From contig JAJEKV010000020.1 of the NCBI GenBank assembly GCA_021234155.1, positions 4,944,563 through 5,008,562 on the forward strand: a stretch of DNA of 64,000 nt. Direction: 5' to 3'. A model generated the notes under the pieces. The model was given only the letters and a program-made list of their open reading frames with translations. It was not told where the DNA came from and did no database searches. This stretch comes from Isoetes taiwanensis. Lineage: Eukaryota; Streptophyta; Lycopodiopsida; Isoetales; Isoetaceae. Position 1 is the stretch's first letter. Each line of letters starts with the position of its first letter. Shown here piece after piece: positions 41,601-55,200 of this stretch. A program made the position numbers and the translations under genes.

Positions 41601-43825
41601 CATGGCTTAGGCGGCAAAACTTATTACTACAAGGTCTAGAAGCAAGAAATTAAGGATGGGCTTGGTCGAGAACCAAGCTCAAAATACCGATCTAGCCACT
41701 CATAACCAAACCAAGATATTGTGATCCTGTGAAGTCAAAACACATGTTAATGTTGAGATAGAATCTGTCCCTTGGCATCTGTGTGTCAAAAAACATCAAA
41801 ATCTAGTCTTCTAGAGCAATTAATAAAGTGGACGAAAATAATGCTAGAAGAGCAACCTAGGGAGTGGCCCATATAAAGATGTAAGAAATGCGAAAAGAAA
41901 TGAAATTCAAATTCAAGCTTAGGAGCTGATGAAGGGGCTTTACATAAAATTGAGGTAATTCTGTATAATCTAAGAGCTATTGAGGACAAGCTAGAGCAAC
42001 GAAGCAAGAGCTAGGGAAAGAGAGAATCAACTCGGGGAAACGAAGTAAGAGCTTTGAATGCAAGTTCAAGAAATGATAAGGTTTGCTAGTTCATGAAACG
42101 GTATGTTTATAACATAAGGTTTGAATGGTTAATGGGGGTGTATTGTAGAGAAATGTGTACATAAATGGGGCCTAAAAGAATCTTTGCGATTTCTACTCTT
42201 GTTCATTGGGTTAGATTTAGTAGTTAGGTTAGATTTAGTAGGCTACGGTTTTCGCAGATGTGGGCAAGCAGGTCGGGTGCATGGTCTGCTGCAGGTGCTA
42301 TGTTTGGAAGGCGCCTCTTTCTGTTCCTGGCAAGCTGGAAGCAATGGGTGCTAAACCTAATGGTCAAACGTAAACGCCCATTAAGGGTTAGGGTTCGGCT
42401 TTGCTATTGAAATGAGCGGCAGGAAGCGGCGGCCAGGTCAATGTTTTCAGAAAGTGCCGATGGAGAAATCAGGTTTTTCAACTTCATTCCATTCTTTTTC
42501 CGTGAGTGCAGCCATGTTTGAAGCCATCTCTGACTTACAGAGAAATTTCGTCCTTTCTACAATGCAAAGCAAGCAATAGAAGATGGATTCCCTCCTATAA
42601 GAGAAGCGTTTTCAATAGAATGTTGATTCTGTCCTATAAGAGAAGCATTTGAAGTCTCAGAGGTGGATATGGCTTGCAAATCTGCTCGTTTTTTCTTTGT
42701 TTGCCTTTCTTTTCTCTTTACTGTTTATGTTCACATGCTTGCAGATAAGAAGCTCAGAGAAAAAAGAAGAATCCCCAGTATAATAATGGTTGCAGATAAG
42801 AAGATTGAAGGTAGAGCAAGAATAGGCAGTAGGGTCAACAATGTCAACAAAGAGTCTTGCAGGTCATTTCCATTTTCCACTAGCTTTCCATCCTTCTGCT
42901 TCAAGCAACAACAAATGCTACTGCCATTTGTTTGGATCTTGTTGTTTTCAATGGACTGCAGGTCAGCAAAGAAAGTTTGTGTTTGATTTGAAAAACCAGA
43001 TTTCTTTGTGTGGCTTCATGGCATTCAATGTGCAAAAAAAAACTGAAAAACTTAAAAATTAAGGGGAAAACATGGTGTGATTGCATGTGCATGTGCATGG
43101 GAATAGCCCCTGCCCTTTAAGGGTGGGCAGATTGCTTGGAGCTGCGCAGTGCGCAGGGGGTTTGAATCCCCCAGTCTGTGTCCTCATTGCAGGTGTACTT
43201 CTGCTTCAGCCTTATGTCGTAGCTGTAAACGCCTGCCTCAGGTATATGGTGACAGGCACAGGAAGCTTTTCTTGCACTCTATTCTATTTTCAGTTCCCTG
43301 GCTATTTGTGGTTGTATTCTATTTTGGGGTCCATGCACAATTATCTGCTGATCCAATGGTTGTCAAAGGGCCTAAACAATAGAGCCACATCAGCGTTTGA
43401 CCCCATCTCCCAGTGAGGCGGACGGCTGCAGTTCACCTAGAGGGAATATCTGAGGGAATATTCCTGCATCATGCGGCTGGCAATGCACTAGAGCAGCAAT
43501 CAGCGATTATATACTATCCATATAAAGACTAACAATAAGGAGGAGGATCATATGATGATGATGCCACATGCCAAATAAAAACAAAGATCTTGCAAACTTA
43601 AACAACAAATTTAAACTAGATAAGGGTCAAAAAATAAATAGAACAAACAAAAAGGGGCATCTAAAAAATGGATTCCCCCTAAATTTAGGTCGGAACTAGT
43701 CCGGAGGGCTCGCCCAGGGATGGGGCTGAGCTTTAACAATCAGCTCGCGGCCAGAATCGCAGAACTCAGCTGTTCTAGACAGGCATTGTGAACAAAAAAT
43801 GCCAGGTAACTCGAATAAAGAAGCA
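41601..43825. other. No supported gene; short duplications and a tRNA-like piece
   Basis: TCCTATAAGAGAAGC occurs twice near 42592 and 42633. GGTTAGATTTAGTAG is duplicated near 42210-42240. Around 43118-43180 a piece with B-box-like GGTTTGAATCC and a pairing end may derive from a tRNA-type SINE. A frame from ATG 42669 begins with a hydrophobic leader but has no other support. Confidence 0.4.
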
Positions 43826-44446
43826 CGTAACCTTTGGGACCTGGAAATTTCCGTGGATTTCAGTGTCGATTTTTTTTAGGTAACTTTGAGTCTAAATTTT
43901 TTGGTGGTGATCTGGTGGCGCCGCCAAACAGGGCTTTAAGCCACGAGCTTTGCCAGAACAGCCAGAACACAGCTTGTCCTGCCGGAACATGGCTTTTGCA
44001 AGACAGAGCTTTGCCGGAACAAGACTTTTATGCAGTCCGACAAGATCATGCTTCTTGCCAGTACTCTAAGCTGGCGGATTTGGAACTCTGCGGCTTGGCT
44101 CAAAGGAAATTTAGGGAAAGAAAAGAGGATTATTACCGGAACAGGCTTCCCCTGCATGCAAATCGTGCTTTTCCTTTGTTTATTTCCGTTTTGTAGCGAT
44201 GATCGAGCTGCTACTCCCCGATTTAACTCCTTTTTCCATGCAAATCTACATTATAGAGTATTAGACCTAGATTTGCCCTGTTTGAGCTATTCTTCCCATT
44301 CTGTACACTGCCAGACGTTTCTTGTCCTTGCTTGATTCGTTCTTCAAATTTGAACAGATCCGCTTGATTCGCTTCTACAAATACAAAAAAGATCAAGAAC
44401 GGGAATCACAAATACGAACACGGATCATTTTAGGATTGAGGGAAAT

Positions 44447-44700
44447 TTCTAGGTCCCTAAAGGTTACGGCGGGAAACTTCGCTCACAAGAGGTTTCGATT
44501 TTTGGAAGAAACCCGGGTGGCGGGCGGCGCCATGGCTTTGCAAGAAGCTTTCTTTAACAAGACCGCCGCTCGGCGGCTTGGCTCAAAGGAAATTTAGGGA
44601 AAGAAAAGAGGTTTCTTCCAGAAACCTTTTCCCGTTTATTTCGTTTTGGAAGTTTCCCCTTTTCCATGAACCTTTGGGACCTGGAAATTTCCGCGGATTT
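44447..44700. repeat. Palindrome centre carrying core fragments, monomer 1/2 junction
   Basis: Between the GAGGTTTC and GAAACC arms lie pieces copied from the monomer core: CATGGCTTTGCAAGA and GGCTTGGCTCAAAGGAAATT followed by TAGGGAAAGAAAAGAGG. This gives the longer 840-bp spacing. Confidence 0.8.
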
Positions 44701-46774
44701 CTTGATTCGTCATTTTTTTTAGGTAACTTTGAGTCTAAATTTTTGGTGGTGATCTGGTTTACCAAAAAGCGTGGCTTTAAGCCCGAGCTTTGCTTTGAGT
44801 CTAAAATCGCGAGAACACGCCTTGTCTGCCGAACATGGCTTTTGCAAGACAGAGCTTTGCCGGAACAAGACTTTTATGCAGTCCGACAAGATCATGCTTC
44901 TTGCCAGTACTCTAAGCTGGCGGATTTGGAACTCTGCGGCTTGGCTCAAAGGAAATTTAGGGAAAGAAAAGAGGATTATTACCGGAACAGGCTTCCCCTG
45001 CATGCAAATCGTGCTTTTCCTTTGTTTATTTCCGTTTTGTAGCGATGATCAGGAGCTGCTACTCCCGATTTAACTCCTTTTTCCATGCAAATCTACATTA
45101 TAGAGTATTAGACCTAGATTTGCCCTGTTTGAGCTATTCTTCCCATTCTGTACACTGCCAGACGTTTCTTGTCCTTGCTTGATTCGTTCTTCAAATTTGA
45201 ACAGATCTGCTTGATTCGCTCTACAAATCTCAAAAGATCAAGAACGGGAATCACAAATACGAACACGGATCACAGATTACAGGAAATTTCTAGTCCCTAA
45301 AAAGGTTACGGGCGAGGAAACTTCATTCTCGCAAAGAGGTTTCGCGGAAACCTCCTCGCGCCGAGGAAGTTTCCCCGCCGGAAGTTTTCCAGTAACCTTT
45401 GGGACTTGGAAATTTCCGTGGATTTCAGTGTCGATTTTTTTTAGGTAACTTTGAGTCTAAATTTTTTGGTGGTGATCTGGTGGCGCCGCCAAACAGGGCT
45501 TTAAGCCACGAGCTTTTGCCGAATAGCCGAACACGACTTTTGTCCTGCGGAACATGGCTTTTGCAAGACGAGCTTTGGAACAAGACTTTTATGCAGTCCG
45601 ACAAGATCATGCTTCTTGCCAGTACTCTAAGCTGGCAGATTTGGAACTTTGCGGCTTGGCTCAAAGGAAATTTAGGGAAAGAAAAGAGGATTATTACCGG
45701 AACAGGCTTCCCCTGCATGCAAATCGTGCTTTTCCTTTGTTTATTTCCGTTTTGTAGCGATGATCAGGAGCTGCTACTCCCGATTTAACTCCTTTTTCCA
45801 TGCAAATCTACATTATAGAGTATTAGACCTAGATTTGCCCTGTTTGAGCTATTCTTCCCATTCTGTACACCTGCCGCCGTTTCTTGTCCTTGCTTGATTC
45901 GTTCTTCAAATTTGAACAGATCTGCTTGATTCGCTCTACAAATCTCAAAAGATCAAGAACGGGAATCACAAATACGAAACACGGATCCATCGAGGATTAC
46001 AGAATTTCTAGGTCCCTAAAGGTTACGAAATTTCTAGGCTTAAAGGCAAGAGGTTTCTGGAAGAAACCCCTGGCGGCGCCGCCGTCCAGCGTTGCCGCCG
46101 CTTTGTGGCGGCCGCCGCCCTGGGTTTCTTCCAGAAACCTCCGCCGCTGGAAGTTTCCCCTTCCGTAACCTTTGGGACCTGGAAATTTCCGTGGATTTCA
46201 GTGTCGATTTTTTTTAGGTAACTTTGAGTCTAAATTTTTTGGTGGTGATCTGGTGGCGCCGCCAAACAGGGCTTTAAGCCACGAGCTTTGCCAGAACAGC
46301 CAGAACACAGCTTGTCCTGCCGGAACATGGCTTTTGCAAGACAGAGCTTTGCCGGAACAAGACTTTTATGCAGTCCGACAAGATCATGCTTCTTGCCAGT
46401 ACTCTAAGCTGGCGGATTTGGAACTCTGCGGCTTGGCTCAAAGGAAATTTAGGGAAAGAAAAGAGGATTATTACCGGAACAGGCTTCCCCTGCATGCAAA
46501 TCGTGCTTTTCCTTTGTTTATTTCCGTTTTGTAGCGATGATCAGGAGCTGCTACTCCCGATTTAACTCCTTTTTCCATGCAAATCTACATTATAGAGTAT
46601 TAGACCTAGATTTGCCCTGTTTGAGCTATTCTTCCCATTCTGTACACTGCCAGACGTTTCTTGTCCTTGCTTGATTCGTTCTTCAAATTTGAACAGATCT
46701 GCTTGATTCGCTCTACAAATCTCAAAAGATCAAGAACGGGAATCACAAATACGAACACGGATCACAGGATTACA

Positions 46775-46913
46775 GGAAATTTCTAGGTCCCTAAAGGTTA
46801 CGGCGGGAAACTCCGCTCGCAAGAGGTTTCCTGGAAGAAACCCCTGGCGGCGCCGCCGAGAGCGGGCTCGCGGAAGTTTCCCCTTCCGTAACCTTTGGGA
46901 CCTGGAAATTTCC
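46775..46913. repeat. Shortened palindrome (centre deletion) in a 723-bp monomer
   Basis: The same arms as at 49014-49202, but the inner right arm (TTTCTTCCAGGAAACC) is missing. This accounts for the 50-bp shorter monomer. Confidence 0.8.
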
Positions 46914-49013
46914 GTGGATTTCAGTGTCGATTTTTTTTAGGTAACTTTGAGTCTAAATTTTTTGGTGGTGATCTGGTGGCGCCACCAAACAGGGCTTTAA
47001 GCCACGAGCTTTGCCAGAACAGCCAGAACACAGCTTATCCTGCCGGAACATGGCTTTTGCAAGGCGAGCTTTGCGGAACAAGACTTTTATGCGGTCCAGA
47101 CAAGATCATGCTTCTTGCCCATTACTCTAAATTTGGCGGATTTGGAACTCTGCGGCTTGGCTCAAAGGAAATTTAGGGAAAGAAAAGAGGATTATTACCG
47201 GAACAGGCTTCCCGTGCATGCAAATCGTGCTTTTCCTTTGTTTATTTCCGTTTTGTAGCGATGATCAGGAGCTGCTACTCCCGATTTAACTCCTTTTTCC
47301 ATGCAAATCTACATTATAGAGTATTAGACCTAGATTTGCCCCCTGTTTGAGCTATTCTTCCCATTACATTACCTTTGCCCGGGCGTTTCTTGTCCTTGCT
47401 TGATTCGTTCTTCAAATTTGAACAGATCCGCTTGATTCGCTCTACAAATCTCAAAAGATCAAGAGCGGGAATCACAAATACGAACCACGGATCCGGGATT
47501 ACAGGAAATTTCTAGGTCCCTAAAGGTTTCGCAACAAGAGGTTTCTGGAAGAAACTTGGAACGCTTTTGCTTAGGGGCGCCGCCGCTTCGCTTTTACCCG
47601 CCGCTCTCCGGCGCCGCCGCCAGGGTTTCTTCGGGAAACCTTCATGAAGTTTCCCCTTCCAGAAACCTTTGGGGACACGGAAATTTCCGTGGATTTCAAA
47701 GGTGTCGATTTTTTAGGTAACTTTGAGTCTAAATTTTTGGTGGTGATCACGGTGGCGCCGCCAAAGCGGAGGCTTTAAGCCACGAGCTTTGCGAACAGCC
47801 GAACACGACTTGTCCTGCGGAACATGGCTTTTGCAAGACGAGAGCTTTGCGGAACAAGACTTTTATGCGGTCAGACAAGATCATGCTTCTTGCCCGATTA
47901 CTCTAAAATTTGGCGGATTTGGAACTCTGCGGCTTGGCTCAAAGGAAATTTAGGGAAAGAAAAGAGGATTATTACCGGAACAGGCTTCCCCTGCATGCAA
48001 ATCGTGCTTTTCCTTTGTTTATTTCCGTTTTGTAGCGATGATCAGGAGCTGCTACTCCCGATTTAACTCCTTTTTCCATGCAAATCTACATTATAGAGTA
48101 TTAGACCTAGATTTGCCCTGTTTGAGCTATTCTTCCCATTCTGTACACTACCAGACGTTTCTTGTCCTTGCTTGATTCGTTCTTCAAATTTGAACAGATC
48201 TGCTTGATTCGCTCTACAAATCTCAAAAGATCAAGAACGGGAATCACAAATACGAAACACGGATCACGGGATTACAGGAAATTTCTATTTCTAGGTCCGC
48301 AAAAAGGTTTCTGGAAGAAAGGTCGGCGGCGCGGAAGGTTGCCTCCTTCTCGGCGGGCGCCGCCGGTTTCTTCCAGAACCTCCCCCTAAATGAAGTTTCC
48401 CCCAGTAACCTTTGGGACCTGGAAATTTCCGTGGATTTCAGTGTCGATTTTTTTTAGGTAACTTTGAGTCTAAATTTTTGGTGGTGATCTGGTGGCGCCG
48501 CCAAACAGGGCTTTAAGCCACGAGCTTTGCCAGAATAGCCAGAACACAGCTTGTCCTGCCGGAACATGGCTTTTGCAAGACAGAGCTTTGCCGGAACAAG
48601 ACTTTTATGCAGTCCGACAAGATCATGCTTCTTGCCAGTACTCTAAGCTGGCAGATTTGGAACTTTGCGGCTTGGCTCAAAGGAAATTTAGGGAAAGAAA
48701 AGAGGATTATTACCGGAACAGGCTTCCCCTGCATGCAAATCGTGCTTTTCCTTTGTTTATTTCCGTTTTGTAGCGATGATCAGGAGCTGCTACTCCCGAT
48801 TTAACTCCTTTTTCCATGCAAATCTACATTATAGAGTATTAGACCTAGATTTGCCCTGTTTGAGCTATTCTTCCCATTCTGTACACTGCCAGACGTTTCT
48901 TGTCCTTGCTTGATTCGTTCTTCAAATTTGAACAGATCTGCTTGATTCGCTCTACAAATCTCAAAAGATCAAGAACGGGAATCACAAATACGAACACGGA
49001 TCACAGGATTACA

Positions 49014-49202
49014 GGAAATTTCTAGGTCCCTAAAGGTTACGGCGGGAAACTCCGCTCGCAAGAGGTTTCCTGGAAGAAACCCCTGGCGGCGCCGCCGCTC
49101 GCGGCTGCCGCCGCTCTCGGCGGCGCCGCCAGGGGTTTCTTCCAGGAAACCTCCTGCTCGCGGAAGTTTCCCCTTCCGTAACCTTTGGGACCTGGAAATT
49201 TC
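49014..49202. repeat. Representative 189-bp palindrome in a satellite monomer
   Basis: The left arm runs GGAAATTTCTAGGTCCCTAA, GGTTACGG, GAGGTTTCCTGGAAGAAACC, CCTGGCGGCGCCGCCG. The right arm is its near-exact reverse: CGGCGGCGCCGCCAGGGG, TTTCTTCCAGGAAACCTC, CCGTAACC, TTTGGGACCTGGAAATTTCC. Arms are about 90 bases with a short GC-only centre. Equivalent palindromes sit at the end of every monomer. Confidence 0.9.
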
Positions 49203-52200
49203 CGTGGATTTCAGTGTCGATTTTTTTTAGGTAACTTTGAGTCTAAATTTTTTGGTGGTGATCTGGTGGCGCCCGCCAAAGCGGGACTTTAAACCCACGA
49301 GCTTTGCGAGCAGCCGAGAACGGCTTGTCCTGCCGGAACATGGCTTTTGCAAGACAGAGCTTTGCCGGAACAAGACTTTTATGCAGTCCGACAAGATCAT
49401 GCTTCTTGCCAGTACTCTAAGCTGGCGGATTTGGAACTCTGCGGCTTGGCTCAAAGGAAATTTAGGGAAAGAAAAGAGGATTATTACCGGAACAGGCTTC
49501 CCCTGCATGCAAATCGTGCTTTTCCTTTGTTTATTTCCGTTTTGTAGCGATGATCGGGGCTGCTACTCCCCGATTTAACTCCTTTTTCCATGCAAATCTA
49601 CATTATAGAGTATTAGACCTAGATTTGCCCCTGTTTGAGCTATTCTTCCCATTTCGTACCTTTGCCGGGCGTTTCTTGTCCTTGCTTGATTCGTTCTTCA
49701 AATTTGAGCAGATCTGCTTGATTCGGCTCTACAAATCTCAAAAGATCAAGAAGCGGGAATCACAAATACGAACACGGATCACGGGGATTCGGGGAAATTT
49801 CTAGGTCCCTAAAAAGGTTCTGGGGGGAAACTCGCATTTCGCAAGAGGTTTCTGGAAGAAACCCCGGCCGCCGCCGCCTTTCGCGGCTACGCCGGGCGCT
49901 CGGCGGCGCCGCCAGGGGTTTCTTCCAGGAAACCTCCTGCTCGCGGAAGTTTCCCCTTCCGTAACCTTTGGGACCTGGAAATTTCCGTGGATTTCAGTGT
50001 CGATTTTTTTTAGGTAACTTTGAGTCTAAATTTTTTGGTGGTGATCTGGTGGCGCCGCCAAGCGGTGGCTTTTAACCCACGAGCTTTTTGCGGAACAGCG
50101 AACCACGGCTTGTCCTGCGCCGGAACATGGCTTTTGCAAGGCGAGCTTTGGGAACAAGACTTTTATGCGGTCCGACAAGATCATGCTTCTTACCCGATTA
50201 CTCTAAAATTTGGCGGATTTGGAACTCTGCGGCTTGGCTCAAAGGAAATTTAGGGAAAGAAAAGAGGATTATTACCGGAACAGGCTTCCCCTGCATGCAA
50301 ATCGTGCTTTTCCTTTGTTTATTTCCGTTTTGTAGCGATGATCAGGAGCTGCTACTCCCGATTTAACTCCTTTTTCCATGCAAATCTACATTATAGAGTA
50401 TTAGACCTAGATTTGCCCCTGTTTGAGCTATTCTTCCCATTACATTACCTGCGCCGGGCGTTTCTTGTCCTTGCTTGATTCGTTCTTCAAATTTGAGCAG
50501 ATCTGCTTGATTAGGCTCTACAAATCTCAAAAGATCAAGAGCGGGAATCACAAATACGAACACGGATCCGCGGGATTACGAGGGAGGAATTTCTAGGTCC
50601 CTAAAGGTTCGGCGGGAAACTCCGGCTCAAGAGAGGTTTCTGGAAGTTTCCGGCGGCGCCGCCGCCTTCGGCTTGCCGCCGCCTCGGCGGCGCCGCCGGG
50701 GTTTCTTCGGGGAAAGTTTCCGCCGCGCCGGAAGTTTCCCCTTCCAGAACCTTTGGGTTGGAAATTTCCGTGGATTTCGATGTCGATTTTTTTTTAGGTA
50801 ACTTTGAGTCTAAATTTTTGGTGGTGATCTGGTGGCGCCGTAAAAACAGGCTTTAAGCCACGAGCTTTGCCGAACAGCGCGAACACGGCTTTGTCTCGCG
50901 GAACATGGCTTTTTTGCAAGACGAGCTTTGCGGAACAAGACTTTTATGCGGTCCAGACAAGATCATGCTTCTTGCCGTACTCTAACTCTAAGTCTGGCGG
51001 ATTTGGAACTCTGCGGCTTGGCTCAAAGGAAATTTAGGGAAAGAAAAGAGGATTATTACCGGAACAGGCTTCCCCTGCATGCAAATCGTGCTTTTCCTTT
51101 GTTTATTTCCGTTTTGTAGCGATGATCAGGAGCTGCTACTCCCGATTTAACTCCTTTTTCCATGCAAATCTACATTATAGAGTATTAGACCTAGATTTGC
51201 CCTGTTTGAGCTATTCTTCCCATTCTGTACACTGCCAGACGTTTCTTGTCCTTGCTTGATTCGTTCTTCAAATTTGAGCAGATGCGCTTGATTCGCTCTA
51301 CAAATCTCAAAAGATCAAGAACGGGAATCACAAATACTGAAACACGGATCACGGGATTACAGGAAATTTCTAGGTCCCTAAAGGTTACGGCGGGAAACTC
51401 CATTTCATGAAGAGGTTTCTGGAAGAAACCTGGCGGCGGCGCCGCCGCCGCGGCCCGCCGGCTCGGCGCCGCCGGGGTTTCTTCCAGGAAACCTCCTGCT
51501 CGCGGAAGTTTCCCCTTCCGTAACCTTTGGGACCTGGAAATTTCCGTGGATTTCAGTGTCGATTTTTTTTAGGTAACTTTGAGTCTAAATTTTTTGGTGG
51601 TGATCTGGTGGCGCCGCCAAACAGGGCTTTAAGCCACGAGCTTTGCGAACAGCGACCACGGCTTTGTCCTGCCGAGGAACATGGCTTTTGCAAGGCATGA
51701 GCTTTTTGGGAACAAGACTTTTATGCGGTCCAGACAAGATCATGCTTCTTACCCGATTACTCTAAAATTTGGCGGATTTGGAACTCTGCGGCTTGGCTCA
51801 AAGGAAATTTAGGGAAAGAAAAGAGGATTATTACCGGAACAGGCTTCCCCTGCATGCAAATCGTGCTTTTCCTTTGTTTATTTCCGTTTTGTAGCGATGA
51901 TGATCGGGGAGCTGCTACTCGATTTAACTCCTTTTTCCATGCAAATCTACATTATAGAGTATTAGACCTAGATTTGCCCCTGTTTGAGCTATTCTTCCCA
52001 TTACGTACCTTCGCCGGACGTTTCTTGTCCTTGCTTGATTCGTTCTTCAAATTTGAGCAGACCGCTTGATTCGCTCTACAAATCTCAAAAGATCAAGAAC
52101 GGGAATCACAAATACGCAACAATCCGGAGATTACAGAAATTTCTAGGTCCCTAAAGGTTACTTGATGGAAACTCCGTTTAAAAGAAGGTTTCTTGGCGGG

Positions 52201-55200
52201 CGACCGCCGGGCCGCGGCGGGCGCCGGCCGGGGGTTTCTTCAAATTTGAAATCCTCGCCGCGGAAGTTTCCCCTTCCAGAACCTTTGGGACCTCGGAAAT
52301 TTCCGTGGGATTTCAAAGATTCGATTTTTTTAGGTAACTTTGAGTCTAAATTTTTGGTGGTGATACGGGTGGCGCGCCAAACGGGCTTTAAGCCACGAAG
52401 CTTTGCCGCAACAGTTGAACCACGCCTTTGTCCTCCGCCGGAACATGGCTTTTGCAAAGACAGCTTTGCCGAACAAGACTTTATGCGGTCCGACAAGATC
52501 ATGCTTCTGCCCGATTACTCTAATTCGGCGGATTTGGAACTCATGGCTTGGCTCAAAGGAAATTTAGGGAAAGAAAAGAGGATTATTACGGAACAGGCTT
52601 CCCCGCATGCAAATCGTGCTTTTCCTTTGTTTATTTCCGTTTTGTAGCGATGATCGGGAGCTGCTACTCCCGATTTAACTCCTTTTTCCATGCAAATCTA
52701 CATTATAGAGTATTAGACCTAGATTTGCCCCTGTTTGAGCTATTCTTCCCATTACGCATACACCGCAGGGACGTTTCTTGTCCTTGCTTGATTCGTTCTT
52801 CAAATTTGAACAGAGATCGCTTGATTCGGCTCTACAAATCTCAAAAGATCAAGAACGGGAATCACAAATACGAACACGGATCACGGGATTACGGGGAAAT
52901 TTCTAGGTCCCCCTAAAGGTTACGGGATGGAAACTCCGGCTGCAAGAGGTTTCTGGAAGAAACCCCGGCGGGCGCCGCCGCCTTGGCGGCGGCGCCGCGG
53001 CCAAAGCGCTGTGGGTTTCTTCCAGAAACCTCCCCGCCTGGAAGTTTCCCCTTCCGTGAACCTTTGGGACCTGGAAATTTCCGTGGATTTCAAATGTCGA
53101 TTTTTTAGGTAACTTTGAGTCTAAATTTTTGGTGGTGATCGGGTGGCGCCGCCAAAGCGGGCTTTTAAGCCCACGAGCTTTGCGGAACAGCCGAATACGG
53201 CTTGTCCTCGCCGGAACATGGCTTTTGCAAGACGAGCTTTGCCGAACAAGACTTTTTATGGTCCGGACAAGATCATGCTTCTTGCCCATTACTCTAAAAT
53301 TTGGCGGATTTGGAACTCTGCAGCTTGGCTCAAAGGAAATTTAGGGAAAGAAAAGAGGATTATTACCGGAACAGGCTTCCCCTGCATGCAAATCGTGCTT
53401 TTCCTTTGTTTATTTCCATTTTGTAGCGATGATCAGGAGCTGCTACTCCCGATTTAACTCCTTTTTCCATGCAAATCTACATTATAGAGTATTAGACCTA
53501 GATTTGCCCTGTTTGAGCTATTCTTCCCATTCTGTACACTGCCAGACGTTTCTTGTCCTTGCTTGATTCGTTCTTCAAATTTGAACAGATCTGCTTGATT
53601 CGCTCTACAAATCTCAAAAGATCAAGAACGGGAATCACAAATACGAACACGGATCACAGGATTACAGGAAATTTCTAGGTCCCTAAAGGTTACGGCGGGA
53701 AACTCCGCTCGCAAGAGGTTTCCTGGAAGAAACCCCTGGCGGCGCCGCCGCGGCCGCCTTGCTCGGGCGGCGCCCGTGGGTTTCTTCCGAAACCTTCCCC
53801 GCCGCGGAAGTTTCCCTTCCTCCAGAACCTTTGGGACCCGGAAATTTCCGTGGATTTCAAATGTCGATTTTTTTAGGTAACTTTGAGTCTAAATTTTTGG
53901 TGGTGATCCGGGTGGCGCCAAGCAGGCTTTAAGCCACGAGCTTTGCCGTAACAGCCGAACACACGCTTTGTCCCTGCCGAACATGGCTTTTTGCAAGACA
54001 GAGCTTTTGCCGAACAAGACTTTTATGCAGTCAGGACAAGATCATGCTTCTTGCCGAGACTCTAAGTGGCGGATTTGGAACTCGCGGCTTGGCTCAAAGG
54101 AAATTTAGGGAAAGAAAAGAGGATTATTACCGAATAAGGCTTCCCCCGCATGCAAATCGTGCTTTTCCTTTGTTTATTTCCGTTTTGTAGCGATGATCGG
54201 GGAGCTGCTACTCCCGATTTAACTCCTTTTTCCATGCAAATCTACATTATAGAGTATTAGACCTAGATTTGCCCCTGTTTGAGCTATTCTTCCCATTCGT
54301 ATTTCGCCAGACGTTTCTTGTCCTTGCTTGATTCGTTCTTCAAATTTGAACAGATCTGCTTGATTCGGCTCTACAAATCTCAAAAGATCAAGAACGGGAA
54401 TCACAAATACACGAACACGGATCAGGATTACAGGAAATTTCTAGGTCCCTAAAGGTTACGGCGGGAAACTCGCTCGCAAGAGGGTTTTCTCGAAGAAAAC
54501 CCCGGCGGGCGCCGCCGCCCATGGGTTGCCGCCGCCGGGCCGCCCGGGGTTTCCAGGAAACCTCCCTCTTTTGCGGGAAGTTTCCCCTTTCCGTGAACCT
54601 TTGGGACCCGGAAATTTCCGTGGATTTCAAAGCTTGATGTCGATTTTTTTTTAGGTAACTTTGAGTCTAAATTTTTGGTGGTGATCGGTGGCGCCCGCCA
54701 AACAGGGCTTTAAGCCACGAAGCTTTGCGAAACAGCCGAACACAAATTTTTGTCCCTGAGCCGAACATGGCTTTTGCAAGACACGAGCTTTGCCGGAACA
54801 AGACTTTTATGCGGGTCCGTAAACAAGATCATGCTTCTTGCCGCATTACTCTAAGTCTGGCGGATTTGGAACTCGCGGCTTGGCTCAAAGGAAATTTAGG
54901 GAAAGAAAAGAGGATTATTACCGAACGGGCTTCCCCCGCATGCAAATCGTGCTTTTCCTTTGTTTATTTCCGTTTTGTAGCGATGATCGAGCTGCTACTC
55001 CCGATTTAACTCCTTTTTCCATGCAAATCTACATTATAGAGTATTAGACCTAGATTTGCCCCCTGTTTGAGCTATTCTTCCCATTCGTATTAACCGCCAG
55101 ACGCGTTTCTTGTCCTTGCTTGATTCGTTCTTCAAATTTGAACAGATCCGCTTGATTCGGCTCTACAAATCTCAAAAGATCAAGAACGGGAATCACAAAT

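Noticed and set aside
42669-42986. Frame starting with a hydrophobic leader (secreted protein candidate)
   Set aside because: Only the leader suggests coding; the rest is low complexity with an internal imperfect duplication and no family match.
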